This document shows positions 48,079 to 59,090 of a stretch of 64,000 nt of DNA, piece by piece (within the stretch, counting starts at the first letter, position 1; each line of letters starts with the position of its first letter). This DNA comes from Cristatella mucedo. Its lineage: Eukaryota > Bryozoa > Phylactolaemata > Cristatellidae. Under the pieces are notes generated by a model. That model was not told where the DNA came from and did not search any database. It saw nothing but the letters and a program-made list of their open reading frames with translations. The translations under genes and the position numbers were made by a program. Location of the stretch: assembly GCA_009760855.2 (NCBI GenBank), contig WPIO01000026.1, positions 2,181,501 through 2,245,500 on the forward strand, written 5' to 3'.

Positions 48079-50250
48079 GATTCAGCTACCGTTTCCCAAG
48101 TGTACGTAATAAAACTGCGGTTTTAACTCCACATAATCCAAAATAGTAACACACCTGTAATCACACATTTTCAAGCGATTAGGATTGCTCGTTCTCACGT
48201 TATGGCCTCCAATGGCCCCGCTCAGTTAGTCATTTTACTCATTTAAACGGCCGGTGATACAGCCGCAATTTACACAAAGTTCTTCGCGCGTCTGTGGTTT
48301 TTATTCCAAATTATCTTGAACTTGATGCTAGGTTTATTCACTAAAGTTCTTGCGATTGCGCGTTCTCGTGCATTGGCCTCCAATATTCCGGGTCCGAAGG
48401 CAGCCCAAAATAATTGAAATACAATACAGCTATCATTTTCACGAAAAGCTTCGCACAGCTGCGGATTTAATTTAAAATTAGACATATCAGTATTCCACTT
48501 TTACCCACCAGATATAGTGCGATTGCACTTGAACGTCTTTTGCTATGAGCTCCAGTGGACCGGCTCAGATGGCAGGTCCAAAAAATTGAACTGCGATTGG
48601 ATGCCATTCCCACAAAACGTTTTGCTGGTTTGATATTTATATTTTCGATGATTAAGAACAAGATGCCTGGTTTACCCACTAAATGACAGTCGATTTCTCT
48701 TGGGCGTTCTCAGGCTATGGCCTCCAATGGCCTAGAAAAAAGGCAGCCCTTAATATTCAAATCGCGATACAGCTGTCATTTTCACAAAAAGCTACGCATA
48801 AGTACGGTTTCGACTGGAAAATATTGCCAATTGTGTTCAAGGTCTCCCAAATGTCTTGCAATTGTAGATGCCTGTTCGCATCCAATGGCCACCGATTGCC
48901 CGGCCCAATAGGCTACCCAACATATTCAAACGCTGCTACACCTATTATTTATGCAATAAACTTTGTTGATTTACGGGTGTGATTCCTCTTTGTAGAAAAA
49001 TTCCATCACGTTAATCCACAAAATTCCACGCCGTAATGCCAGCCCGTTCCCGTGCTATGTCTTTCGACGGCCGAGTCATCTGACCCTACTAATTATTCAG
49101 ATTGCCTTACAGCTGCTATTGCAATGACAGACATCGCACTACTGGGGTTTTGCTTCCATGTTATAGAAAATAATGTTCTTAATTTACCCACTGAATTTCA
49201 TACAATTTTGAATGCGAATTCTTGTACAACAAACTTCAATGGCCCGGCTGAGTGAGCAGTCTTCAATATTCAGACTGCGATGTAGCTGCAATGTTTACCA
49301 TCAGTAATGCACAACTGCAGTTTCAAATTCAGTTAATAGGCTTTGCCGATCTGGATTTACCAAAAAATGTGGTGTAATTGCACGTGCGCATTTTCAAGCT
49401 ATGGGCCTCTTATTGCCCGGTATGCCCTGCCATTTCAAACTACCATACAGCTGCTATTACAAAATAGGAGTTGTGCAGTGACGGTTTAGTTCAAAATTAT
49501 TTGAAAAAATGTGCCGGTTTTACGAAGCAAACTTGATAGCATATCGAATTGGCGTTCTAATGCTACGGCCTCAGATGGCTCGGGCCAGCCAGCCTCCTGA
49601 CACATTTAGCTGCAATAGAGCTGCCATATTCACAAAAAGCAGTGGATGACTGCTACTTCAATTCCAAATGCTAGAAAATCATGTTCAATCTGTGCTAGTC
49701 AAACGTAATGTCATCGAGTTGGCGCGTTCTCACGCTGTGGCAGGCATCCAAAGTCCTGACCAGCCAGCCTCCTGATATACTTCAACTGCTATACATCTAC
49801 CGTGTTCACAAAATGTTTCTGGAAACTTCGGTTATTTTTCTGCATTTTAGAAAACATAAATTCAAGCTTACATACTAAATTTCATTCGCTTGCACTTGAG
49901 CGTTCTCATGCTATAGCCCCCGATAGCGAAGCCAACCAGCCGAACTACACGTTAGAACTGCTATATACAAATGCTATTTCCCATCGCCACGGAACAGCGG
50001 TTTTTCCAATTTTTATTTATAGAAAATCGTGCCCCGGGTTTACCAAACCAATTTCTTGGCCGATTGCTTGGCCGTCCTAATGCTATGGCCTCAAATGGAC
50101 TGGGCTAGCCAGCTCCAGACATCTTTTTTATTTCCGTTATGGGCATCACTAAAATGCGGTTTTCGCAACGTATTATAGTAAACCATGCTCCGGTTTAATT
50201 AACCAATTTTCACGGCATGGCGCCAGTGCATTCTCATGTAATTGCATTCA
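48079..50250 (+). repeat. Tandem array of about 12-13 diverged ~170-bp monomers, inside intron 2 of gene D
   Basis: Recurring order in each monomer: 'ggtttaccaa/cactaaat', 'gcac..g.cgttctcatgctatggcctccaatggcc', 'ccagcctcctaa', 'attcaaactgc', 'agctgccatt..cacaaaaagc', 'actgcggttt.aattc.aaat', 'tagaaaat'. Clear successive starts near 48657, 48829, 48996 and 49168 give a spacing of 167-172. Monomers are diverged from each other. Related monomers are in intron 2 of A, B and C. Relative to the gene strand the array is in the opposite orientation here. Confidence 0.7.
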
Positions 50251-50605
50251 ACGTAACTGCATGCGTTGTCATGCCTCAAATCCAATATATTAAAAAAGAT
50301 TCACATGAAAAACCACCACGGCGACGGCTCTCGTTTGGTCTGACTTCAATCTTTCGCAGTCGCTCTCGCAACGGATAACTTTTTTCGGCCGAGCATTACG
50401 CCAGGTTCTACGCAATTTCTCTATGGCTCAACTCTCCAAGGAGCCAATAGGCAGCAGCTGCTCCTTTAGACGTTGTGCCGCGAATCTGCCAGCGCTCGGA
50501 GAGCACGGGAGCTCTGGTTATTTCGTCTAAATGTTGTCAATTCTCACGAACACGTCGGCTCAAACTCTCGCACACGTCCGTCGCTGCAAGCCTACGCACG
50601 CTGGA
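50250..50605. other. No gene seen
   Basis: Mixed composition; overlapping ORFs of 60-100 codons on both strands without recognisable features. Confidence 0.4.
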
Positions 50606-50720
50606 CGTGCTCACTTTCGAAAGGCACGTGGCTGCTCGCTCTCCACGACCGAGGTCATTGGTTCGAATCCTGCAGTGGGCGATCCGCTCTCGACGACCGA
50701 TGCATCGAGGTTGAGCCGTG
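50605..50720 (+). mobile_element. SINE fragment with a canonical B box
   Basis: 'cgaccgaggtcattGGTTCGAATCCtgcagtgggcgatccgc' matches the middle of the SINE family at 35028 and 43225; the A-box side is unrecognisable. Confidence 0.6.
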
Positions 50721-51134
50721 GATGAATCAATTAATGTTGCCGATCGCTTCATTAGAGGGTGAGCGTCTCTAGCAAGTAATGGCAGGTGGCAATGGCAGAC
50801 ACTCGGACGGGTCACAGTAGACAACCGATGACGCATCGCCGGCAATGGCCCTTGCATGTACATCAGTACATCAGCTGCAGTTCACTAATTACAAGTGAAA
50901 CGGTTGCAATTAAAACTGCTTTTTAATTCAGACCTTGAAATATTCACACCAGCATTCACTTGCCACTTCACTCAGCGTACATGCGCTTCAATTCAAATGA
51001 AGGCAGCTGGAACAACGACAGCAGTAACGTTACTAACCATGATACAGTGTTGCCAAAGCTTATTACAAAGAGAGCTTAACCATCATTTAGAAACCAAGTG
51101 CAGGCTGGAGTCAGAGCCTACCAGGTAGTAAGGT

Positions 51135-51265
51135 GCATGCTCATTTTCATGCCCGAGGTCAAGCTTTCAAAATTCTGCAGTCGGCGATCCTTTTTTTTAT
51201 TGCCAACTGCAAACGGTCAGTGGTGCCTGCGGCTAAGGCTCATCTGGGGCTATATCGGTGAGGCC
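51135..51265 (+). mobile_element. Decayed SINE fragment
   Basis: 'cccgaggtcaagctttcaaaattctgcagtcggcgatcc...ttgccaactgc...ggctaaggctcatct' follows the SINE body with a broken B box. Confidence 0.5.
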
Positions 51266-51340
51266 GTAAGTTCTTTTAATATTTACTTTTTAGCATGTCG
51301 CATCTTTGCACGTCTTCAGGTGATTGCTAGATTCCGTAAA

Positions 51341-51483
51341 TGAGCTGGTTTGGTCTAGTGGATAAGGTGCTCGCCCCGACCGAGGTCATGCTGAGGTCGT
51401 GGGCTCGAGCCCGAGGCATATGTGGATTGCCTGCATAGAGATTAAGTTCTCTTGGGGCGCTATATAAATAAATTATATTATCA
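51341..51483 (+). mobile_element. tRNA-derived SINE with an L2-type 3' tail
   Basis: A box in TGGTCTAGTGGATAAGGTGC, B box in GTGGGCTCGAGCCC at about 51399, then AGAGATTAAGTTCTCTTGGG, GCGCTATATAAAT and ATTATATTAT. The tail is the same as in the LINEs of this window. It is about 140 bases and nearly complete. Confidence 0.78.
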
Positions 51484-51534
51484 ATGAGTTATATAAATGT
51501 GCTCTCACCGATTTCTTGTCCTTGGTGTCAATCA

Positions 51535-52612
51535 AACTTCAGTTGTACCTTTGCTTCGATCCCTCCCAGCTTTTAAGCACCTCGAGTTCTCTCATCTCAG
51601 TTGCTGCTTGTATTGACGACATCCACACATTAGGAGCAGCAAATTTATAAAACTAAACGATGACAAAACTAGCCTACTAGTTATTAGCAAACCCAGTGTG
51701 ATTCAGAAATTGGAAGGGCTGACACTCAAAATTGGCTCTGACAGCATATCTCCTGTCTAATCAGTTCGAAATATATGTGTCATGTTCCAAAGTGACCTCT
51801 CGTTAGACTGCCACATCAGCTCCACAGCCGAATCTGCCTACTTTCAGCAACATCACATTGCTAAAGTTTGGGCTTGTTTAGGTAAGGATGCTACTTCTAA
51901 GTTGGTCCACGCATTTGTGACATCCCGTCGTAACTAAAGTAATTCATCGCTTGCTGGCCTACCGGCATATGCAATCAGGCGTTTACAGTTGGTGCAAAAC
52001 TCTGCAGCTAGGCTCGTCTGTCGTGAGCATCCCAGTTGCCACATCGCACTACTTCCCACCGACCTGCACTGGCTAACAGTCAAGCAACAGATCGACTTCT
52101 AAGTTTTGTCGCTCACTCTTAGGTCACTTCATTCTTTGGTTCCAGCCTATCTCTCAGATCTACTCCCCAACCAGGCCAAGACTCGAACCACCAGCTTTTC
52201 GGAATCCAACCGTCTACATATACCTCGTACAAACCTCAAATCCTTTGAAGACCATTCATTTAGTTGGTATGCTCCTAAAACCTGGAGCTCCCTTTCTACT
52301 TGTGTCAGAACATACGCTGACTTGACCACATTTAAAAAAAACTTAAAGACACCTATTTGGAACAGCATTTAGTGGGTCCCTGTGATTCGTCCTTCATGTG
52401 CTTATGCATGCTGACACAGTGCATGCTGCCACTAACCACATTTGCATGCTGACCCTGTGCATTTCATCCCTAAGTATGTTTTTCATGTTGCTTATCAAGT
52501 ATTATATTACTCATATTCAATCGCGTTTCTCTTTGCGGGAAATGTAAAGCGCTTAGAGAGAGATTCTGTTCTCGGAGGGTGCTTTATCAAGTGCATAATT
52601 ATTATTATTAAA
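51535..52612 (+). mobile_element. L2/CR1 LINE, 3' part, decayed
   Basis: Begins in the reverse transcriptase just after the catalytic region ('cagttgtacctttgcttcgatccctcccag' = QLYLCFDPSQ). It runs through the conserved C-terminal blocks (AKTRTTSFSESNRLHIPRTN at 52180, RTYADLTTFKKNLKTP at 52310) and ends with the AGAGATTCTGTTCTCGGAGG tail and ATTATTATTA at 52612. Several stops. Confidence 0.83.
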
Positions 52613-53220
52613 CTTTTCAAGAAGCAGGAGCTCTACAAAAATAAAACTAATGAAAATTGTACGTGAAGTTCGTCCAGTCTTGTTTACCTAAAGTTATTTT
52701 GCAGATCACCATTTATCTTACTGATGGCCGCTGAACAGTAGAGGCTACTGCTACCTCCGACGGATAGTGAGTGTGAGTGAATTACATTTTCCTCGCTCAC
52801 AAAGCCGATTGTGAGTGAAAGTTCCACAGCCATTGCTCGGCCGGTGGCCGGCTGCTGGCTATTCAATGGCAGCCCACGGTTATAAATGCTCGACATGTGT
52901 ATGTGATTTTCCGTTTCTGCTAGAGATGCTAAGTAAACAAGAGCGTTGGGCACAGCAGCTGATTCATCGCTGCACATCGATCGATGAGCATTGTCCTGCT
53001 GAGATACCACTCGGCCTGGCTGTAATTTGCCTGCAAGGTACTGGGTGGACGCCGGTCTTATTAGGCAGCGTGCACACACGACTTCGACGACTTTTCGCTT
53101 GAAGATTTACTGTCTCCCCGATTGTGTTAGCCAAAACGGTGGCCCTGTGATAGCAAACGAATTAGGGGCTTCGAGTGGCTTCATCCACGTAAGCTGAGCG
53201 GCCGGGCGGCCGGGCCTTAA
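52613..53220. other. No gene confirmed; small ORFs on both strands
   Basis: A 131-codon minus ORF (53079-52684) and a 95-codon plus ORF overlap each other and match nothing I recognise. The text near 52735 ('gaggctactgctacctcc...tgagtgaat') resembles 47690 ('gaggctactgccaccacc...agtgaat'), a weak dispersed repeat. Confidence 0.4.
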
Positions 53221-53221
53221 A

Positions 53222-53592
53222 AAGACTCACTTAGGCAGTTTTGCAACGGGGGTTCTAAGCGATCCGTTGACGCAAGTCCCGGCTGGGCACGCACCCGAGA
53301 CGGAGATTATCTCAAGGCTGCAGCAACGGCGAAAGCGGAAGTAGACGATAGTCGCGGGCTGCAAGGCGGGCAGCCGAAGAGCTCGCAGGATGACACTGTG
53401 CAATTGGCAAGCGTGAAACGGACGGGCCTGGATCCGATCGACCAGTCCGTACTAGGAGGTGGCTCGCACATGCCAAGCGTACCAGCTTTGCACGATTTCA
53501 AGATTGCACAGCGTCCGCTGGATGATGCCACCAGCTTCGATTACATGGTCCCATTCACGTTGTCCTGGTGGCTGGCCGTGCTGGCTGCTTAG
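53222..53592 (+). CDS. Unidentified open frame of about 123 codons, possible terminal exon
   Basis: In GC-rich sequence one frame is open from just after a TAA at about 53219 to TAG at 53590-53592. It includes NGGSKRSVDASPGWARTRDG, TGLDPIDQSVLGGGSHMPSV and a hydrophobic end VPFTLSWWLAVLAA. There is no ATG near its start; AG at about 53241 or 53246 could be an acceptor. I recognise no domain. It may be a real last exon, a pseudogene exon, or chance openness in GC-rich DNA. Confidence 0.22.
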
Positions 53593-54132
53593 GTTGACTT
53601 CGGAAACTGTGGTCGTCTGATCTCTCGGCTACAGTTCAACTTGTTCCACAATCTTAAAGCCGAGAATTCACTACCTGCATATATTACAGCATATTCTTAT
53701 TTGGAGACGTACAAAAGTTGGAATATCCCGTTTGCTTATCATGGCCTTAGATCAGTCCGAGTGAATTTTATTTTGTAATTGAGCACGTGCTTTATATATT
53801 TATATTTATTGCTAACATATTTTTTTAGAACATTTTCCGAGCTAAGAAGAATTACCTAAATAATCCAAGGTACCTCGTGGCACTGAAGCAATTTATTATT
53901 ATCATTATTTGGTAATGAGATACGCTAACACGTCGATATATCTGCAAATGGTGAGATTATTATGCCTGATTAATAATATAAACCTGAAATCAAACTGCAA
54001 TCCGGTTTCTACTCAATAAGGACAATTTAAAAAAAAAGTTGCCATTTGCAAATTATTGATGAAAGAGGCAGGTATCATTGACAATACATTAGTTCGCTGC
54101 GAATGCGAAAAGCCTTAAAAAACATTAGTTAC

Positions 54133-54271
54133 CCTTCAGTAGTAGCAGTGTATTCACATCGGCGACCCACGTGAGTCCCTTCGCTGTGACCAGCTCGCAC
54201 GAACCCGATGATGCTACATAGTTGACGGCATCGCAAGTACTGCTGGCAGTGCACAACGCGCAGCAGTGGCC
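54133..54271 (-). CDS. Gene D exon 2: PAN module 1 core
   Basis: Acceptor CGCTTTGCAG, then GHCCALCTASSTCDAVNYVA and GSCELVTAKGLTWVADVNT. 139 nt, donor G/GTAACT. Closer to exon 2 of A than to B or C. Confidence 0.8.
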
Positions 54272-54414
54272 CTGCAAAGCGATTTAGCAGCGTGGCTGCA
54301 GCTTCAGCAGATCAAGTGGCCATTCAATACCGAGCTTAGTGGTCTGCTGGCTTTTAAGGGTGAAGGTAGTAGCCGCTAGCCGTAGGCATCAAGCTTGGTC
54401 CCGAGGTTGCCTAC

Positions 54415-54561
54415 CAGGTTAACTGCTCTCACGGTCGGTCTGGCTGCAGATGCAGCCGATAAAACCCTGAAAGCTCCGATGGCTGAGAACTCAAATTCCA
54501 CACACAGTGACGGCCTGGAGTTCAGAAGTGCCACCGCGGCTGCTAAGCATGTAGCCCACAT
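54415..54561 (-). CDS. Gene D exon 1: signal peptide
   Basis: MWATCLAAAVALLNSRPSLC, then VEFEFSAIGAF. 147 nt, ending AACCTG before GTAGGC. Start context and sequence match exon 1 of A. Intron 1 is 143 nt. Confidence 0.78.
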
Positions 54562-54649
54562 AGCCTTGCCTTCTGCTTTGGCTTGCCGCAGCCAGTTGTG
54601 TGCTAAGTGTTATCTGCTGCTGCTATGTGCAACTAACATCATTAATGTC

Positions 54650-56450
54650 ATTACCCTCAGGTCATGTCGCACGCAGCACTTTAAAAAAAAGCTGTAGTCA
54701 GGCCACTTCTCAAAAAAGTGACAATGAAGTGAAGTGAACAAGAGAACTTGAGCAGCTACCGCCCATTCTCTCTTCTACCATTCCCCTCAAAGGCACTGGA
54801 ATGGTTCGTGGCGGCCCATCTGAACTCATATATTGAAACTTCAAACCTTAGTAGTAAGTTCCAGTCTGGCTTTAGAGCTAAACACTCAACAGAATCAGCA
54901 TTGCTTAGGGTGTACAACGACCTACTTAGGAATACAGACATACGTAGAGTGTCTCTGCTTGTTATGCTCGATCTTTCGGCAGCTTTTGATACTATCAATC
55001 ACTAAGTTCTTCTAGAGCGCCTCTCATCTCGCCTGGGCATCACTGGCACTGCTCTGCCATGGATTAGGTCAATAACCACATTTACATGCTGACCCTGTGC
55101 GTGTAACCCCATAACCATGTTATTTATGTTGTTTATCAAGCATGATATTACTAACCATTCAATTGCATTTCCCTTTGCAGCAAATGTAAAGCGCCTAGAA
55201 AGAGATTGAGTTCTCTGAGGGTGCTTTATTAAGTGCTTTATTATATGTTAATGGACAAAGATCATCCGAGGTACCTCTGAAATATGGGTTACCTTAGGGC
55301 TCCGTGCTAGGTCCGGTTCTTTTCACGGTTTATGCTCTCCCTCTTGCTGATGTGATTGCCAAGCACAATCTAGGCTTTCACATCTATGCAGATGATACTC
55401 AGTTGTACCTTTGCTTTGATCCATCCCAGCCTTCGAACAGCTTGAATTTTCCCAACTCACTCGCTGCATTTATTGATGGCATCCGTGCATGGATGGCAGC
55501 AAATTTTCTAAAACTAAACGATGATAAAACTAACTTACTAGTTATGGGCAAACCCAGTCTGGTTCAGAAATTAGAAAGGCTAACGCTCAAAATTGCCTCT
55601 GCCACATATCTCCTGTCGAATCAGCTCGGAATCTAGGTGTCATATTCCAAAGCGACCTCTCGTTAGACGACCATATCAGCTCCACAGTCAACTCCGCCTA
55701 TTTTCAGCTTCATAACAATGCTAAAATTCGGGCTTGTTTAGATAAAGATACCACGTCCAAGTTAGTTCATGCATTCGTGACATCCCGTCTCGACTTCTGC
55801 AACTCACTGCTTACTGGCCTACCAGCATGTGCGATCAGGCGATTGCAGCTTGTGCAAAACTCTGCAGGTAGGCTTGTCTGTCATGAGCTTTGCAGTTGCC
55901 ACATCCCACCACTTCTCGCCGACCAGCACTGGCTGCCAGTCAAGCTTCAAAGTTTTGTCGCTCACTTTTAGATAAGTTCATTATTTGCCTCCAGCCTATC
56001 TTTCAGATTTACTCCCCCACCCGGCCAAGCATCGTACCACCAGCTTTTTGGAAGCCAACAGTTTATCTATAATTTGTACAAACCTCAAATCCTTTGGAGA
56101 CCGTGATTTAGTTTGAATGCTCTCAAAACCCGGAACTCCTTCTCTACTTGTGTCAGAACATTCTCTGACTTGACCACATTTAGAAAGAACTTAAAAACAC
56201 CTATTTAGGACAGTAATTAGTGGATCCCCGTGATTCGTCCTGCATGTGTTTATGCATGCTGACACTGTGCATGCTGCGACTAACCACACTTGCATGCTGA
56301 CCCTGTGCATGTCACCCCTAACCATGTTATTCATGCTGTTTGTCTAGCATGATAAAAATAACCATTTTACCGTGTTTCCTTTTTAGTAAATGTAGAAGGC
56401 TTAGAAAGAGCTTGAGTTCTCTGATGGCACTTTATTAAGTATGTAATTAT
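54650..56450 (+). mobile_element. L2/CR1 LINE covering reverse transcriptase to 3' tail, split by an insertion
   Basis: 54740-55015 reads SSYRPFSLLPFPSKALEWFV, HSTESALLRVYNDLL and LLVMLDLSAAFDTINH (reverse-transcriptase motifs 1-3). 55250-55640 reads VLGPVLFTVYALPLADVIAK and FHIYADDTQLYLCFDP with the YADD catalytic motif. 55777-56200 is the C-terminal region, and the tail is at 56390-56450. A foreign 3' tail sits at 55071-55249. Decayed by several stops. Confidence 0.87.
55071..55249 (+). mobile_element. Truncated LINE tail inserted into the LINE at 54650-56450
   Basis: 'cataaccatgttatttatg', 'gcaaatgtaaagcgcctaga', AGAGATTGAGTTCTCTGAGG, 'tgctttattaagtgctttattat'. Compared with the intact stretch at 56940-56995, about 36 bases of the host LINE are missing at the site. 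Confidence 0.8.
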
Positions 56451-57063
56451 TATTGACAACCAGTCCTTTGTACCCTATTCCCACTGTCCTGCTCCTACGT
56501 TGGATTGATCTGCTGCTGCAGCCATGCACAATTAACATCATTAATATGACATTACCCTCAGGTCATGTCGCAGCACTTTTCAAAAAAGCTGTAGTCAGGC
56601 CACTTCTCAAAAAAGCGACACTAGACCAAGAGAACTTAAGCAACTACCGCCCAGTCTTCCTTCTACCATTCCTATCAAAGGCACCGGAATGGGTCGTGAC
56701 TGTCCAGCTGAACTCATATGTTGAAACTTCAAAACTTGCTAGTAAGTTCCAGTCTGGCCTTAGAGTTGATCACTCAACAGAGTCAGCATTGCTTAGGGTG
56801 TGCAACGACCTACTTAGGACTGCAGACAAATGTAGAATGTCTCTGCTTGTTTCGCTCGATCTTTCAGCAGCTTTTGATATTATCGATCGCCAAGTTCCTC
56901 TAGAGCGCCTATCATCTCACCTGGGCATCACTGGCACTGCTCTGCAATGGTTCAGGTCCTATCTGAGTGGGAGGCTCCTGGGTATTGACAAGAATGGACA
57001 AAGATCATGCGAGGTACCTCTGAAATATGGGGTACCTCGGGGCTCGGTGCTAGGTCCGGTCAC
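56451..57063 (+). mobile_element. L2/CR1 LINE, reverse-transcriptase N-terminal part, open for 205 codons
   Basis: Reads HVAALFKKAVVRPLLKKATL, NYRPVFLLPFLSKAPEWVVT, FQSGLRVDHSTESALLRVCN, LLVSLDLSAAFDIIDRQVPL, LERLSSHLGITGTALQWFRS and GVPRGSVLGPV. It stops abruptly before the YADD region, with unrelated sequence after 57063. It follows the previous LINE head to tail. A 3'-truncated LINE is unusual and suggests a later deletion or breakage. Confidence 0.85.
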
Positions 57064-57399
57064 ATGCTAGTCACCAGTTCTAACTCAATGATACCTGAAT
57101 TATTTGAAAACAATAGAGAAAGCTCATAGGCGTCGCACAGTAGAAACTCGTCATAAATGCAAATTTATCAAACGAAGGAAAGAAAAAGTTCAAAGGCGCT
57201 AAAAAGCAAAGGCAAGCAGCAAAGCTTTAGCCGATTAGGTGCCGACTGCAGGGATTAGGAGCATACTGCCTGCTTACTACTGCTGCTATTACGAGCAGTA
57301 ATCAGCTGTGCAACGCCGTGCTGACCTTGGCTTAATTTTAGAGTAAGAACTGTTTGGCAGGCAAACACTCCTGTTTCCTGGAGCAGTGAGCCAGAGGGG

Positions 57400-58000
57400 A
57401 AGCGCCGGTGAAGCAAGAGAGTAAGAGCTTAAGAGCGAGCCGGTAAGCTCCGGGACCAGCGGCGGCGATTCGGCCTTTCGAATCGGTCTGCTACCCGCGG
57501 GAGCGCCTAATTGATGCTGGCTGGCCTGTCAACTTTGGCCATAACTCGGTCCGAACAGGAATGACTCTGGAACCTTTTCGGCATTTAAGCTGGACTGGGT
57601 CACCCATCCGATGGCCGAGCGACGGTATTAATTCCTTGCCGCAATTGCATACCGTGTCTAGCCCTTTACCACTAAACTCTGGTCTCATTGTCACAGATAC
57701 GTATTCGCGAGTCGAGAGACGCTCACTCCGGGTATTTCGTTCGGCTCCTGCAACCTCTCTCTTCGGCTTCACTTCGAAGCCGTCGGATGCGTTTCTCTGA
57801 AAGCGAGGGAAGGAGGACGGGCTGTTCGCCGGCGATCGACGGAACAAGACGAGACAGAGCGACCGAGGAGAACTCAACGGACTCCACTGAATGCGGTCAT
57901 ATCGCGCCCTAGCTACCATTAAATGTTTCTTTTATGTTTTGTGTATGTGAGCGCTCGCAAGTGTCTCAGCATAAGGATTTGCCGGTGCGAACTAGACGTG
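57400..58000. other. GC-rich segment of unknown origin with a 142-codon minus ORF
   Basis: 57919-57491 on minus is open and reads basic sequence such as FSGKGLDTVCNCGKEL and RVIPVRTELWPKLTGQPAS. CpG content is higher than in neighbours. I considered ribosomal RNA but matched none of the conserved 18S or 28S text I know. It could be part of a transposable element or an exon. Confidence 0.3.
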
Positions 58001-58027
58001 ATTGGTGCGGTGGGTGAGATATTCCTT

Positions 58028-58310
58028 CGGTTCAGGCTCCTTCGTCTACGTGAGCTATGATACCCCACTCTAGATGTAAGTAGCCTAAGTGCGGGGACGT
58101 GTTTCCTCCACAAGAGTGCATGAGGTAGTGAGTGAGAAATTCCTGCCGATAAGGTGGAAGGAGAGCCCTAGCTCTACAGCCAGGGTCTACGGTCTGGTTC
58201 AGGCGCATCGTCTTATTTGGGTCGTTCCCCACAATAGACGTACGTAGAATTAGTGTGGGGACATATTTCCTCAGCAAGAGTACTTGTGCTATTGACAGCG
58301 TGTGAGGAGT
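58028..58310 (+). repeat. Tandem duplication with ~166-bp period
   Basis: 'ggttcaggctccttcgtcta...gcggggacgtgtttcctccacaagagtgcatgagg' (about 58030-58130) is repeated as 'ggttcaggcgcatcgtctta...gtggggacatatttcctcagcaagagtacttgtg' (about 58196-58300). Two copies, diverged. Confidence 0.7.
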
Positions 58311-58687
58311 GCGGAGATAAAACTGAGCAAGACGCGAAGCGACTCTGTGCGCTTGCGAATAAAGCTCCGAAAAATCGCCGTTCGTGCGTCGCGTTTTCGA
58401 ATTCACGCCGCGGACTCGCGACCCTCTTCGGTAAAATAATGAGGTCAGCGTCAGAGACGCTCGTTTCATTGCGGACTACTTTTTGCGCTCAGACATGCAC
58501 CGAACCGCTTTTCAAAGGGTGAAACAATGTCCACAATTTTTCACTGGTGTGAGCTAGAAACCACGCTAATTATGTACTAGCTTGTCACCGTCAAAATGTA
58601 AAACTATACCTAAGACTATGCAAAGCACTTCGTGGTAGCAAATAATGGTCTGCGAAACGAGTGAGCGAATTACTTCAGATTCGTCGG

Positions 58688-59090
58688 CACGTCGATCTTA
58701 GTCTGTAGCTTGGCACCTTATGGTTGCAGGCGATTTGTTCACCTGATTTAATAAATCAGTAGTTGACTATTAAACTGGGTTATTGACTTCCACGAACGGA
58801 CATAACTCGGCCACAGACACTACTCTAAAGGTGCTAGTCAACGCTGGGCAAAATCGGCAAACGCTCTAAGCCTTGGAGTCGGCCAGGTAAGTGTAGCACA
58901 AGCGTACACTGGCGTGCAAACAGTAGCGCCCAGCACCGTAGCAACGAAGAGAGCCCACGCTGTAAGATAAAAGATGCGATTTATAAAGCGCAGGCAAGTC
59001 GACATGAATGTAGTGGAGAATGCGCCCAGAATCAGCCGTGGCAACAACTCTCATAAGCGCCCAGAAATCCTCTCAAACGCCTGACCCGAC
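58688..59090. repeat. Dispersed block R2, copy 2
   Basis: See R2 copy 1 at 40467-40890; same orientation. On minus it gives a hydrophobic ORF (59047-58838) with ILGAFSTTFM and LTAWALFVATVLGATVCTPV. An acceptor-like TTTTATCTTACAG precedes the hydrophobic part. Confidence 0.75.

Noticed and set aside
51343-51420. A functional tRNA gene
   Set aside because: A and B boxes are present, but I could not fold convincing acceptor and anticodon stems, and the L2-type tail marks it as a SINE.
54756-54998. Minus-strand ORF opposite the LINE reverse transcriptase
   Set aside because: Antisense shadow of the plus-strand reverse-transcriptase reading, which carries the recognised motifs.
57420-57920. Ribosomal RNA fragment
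   Set aside because: Composition suggested it, but no conserved 18S or 28S stretch that I know is present on either strand.
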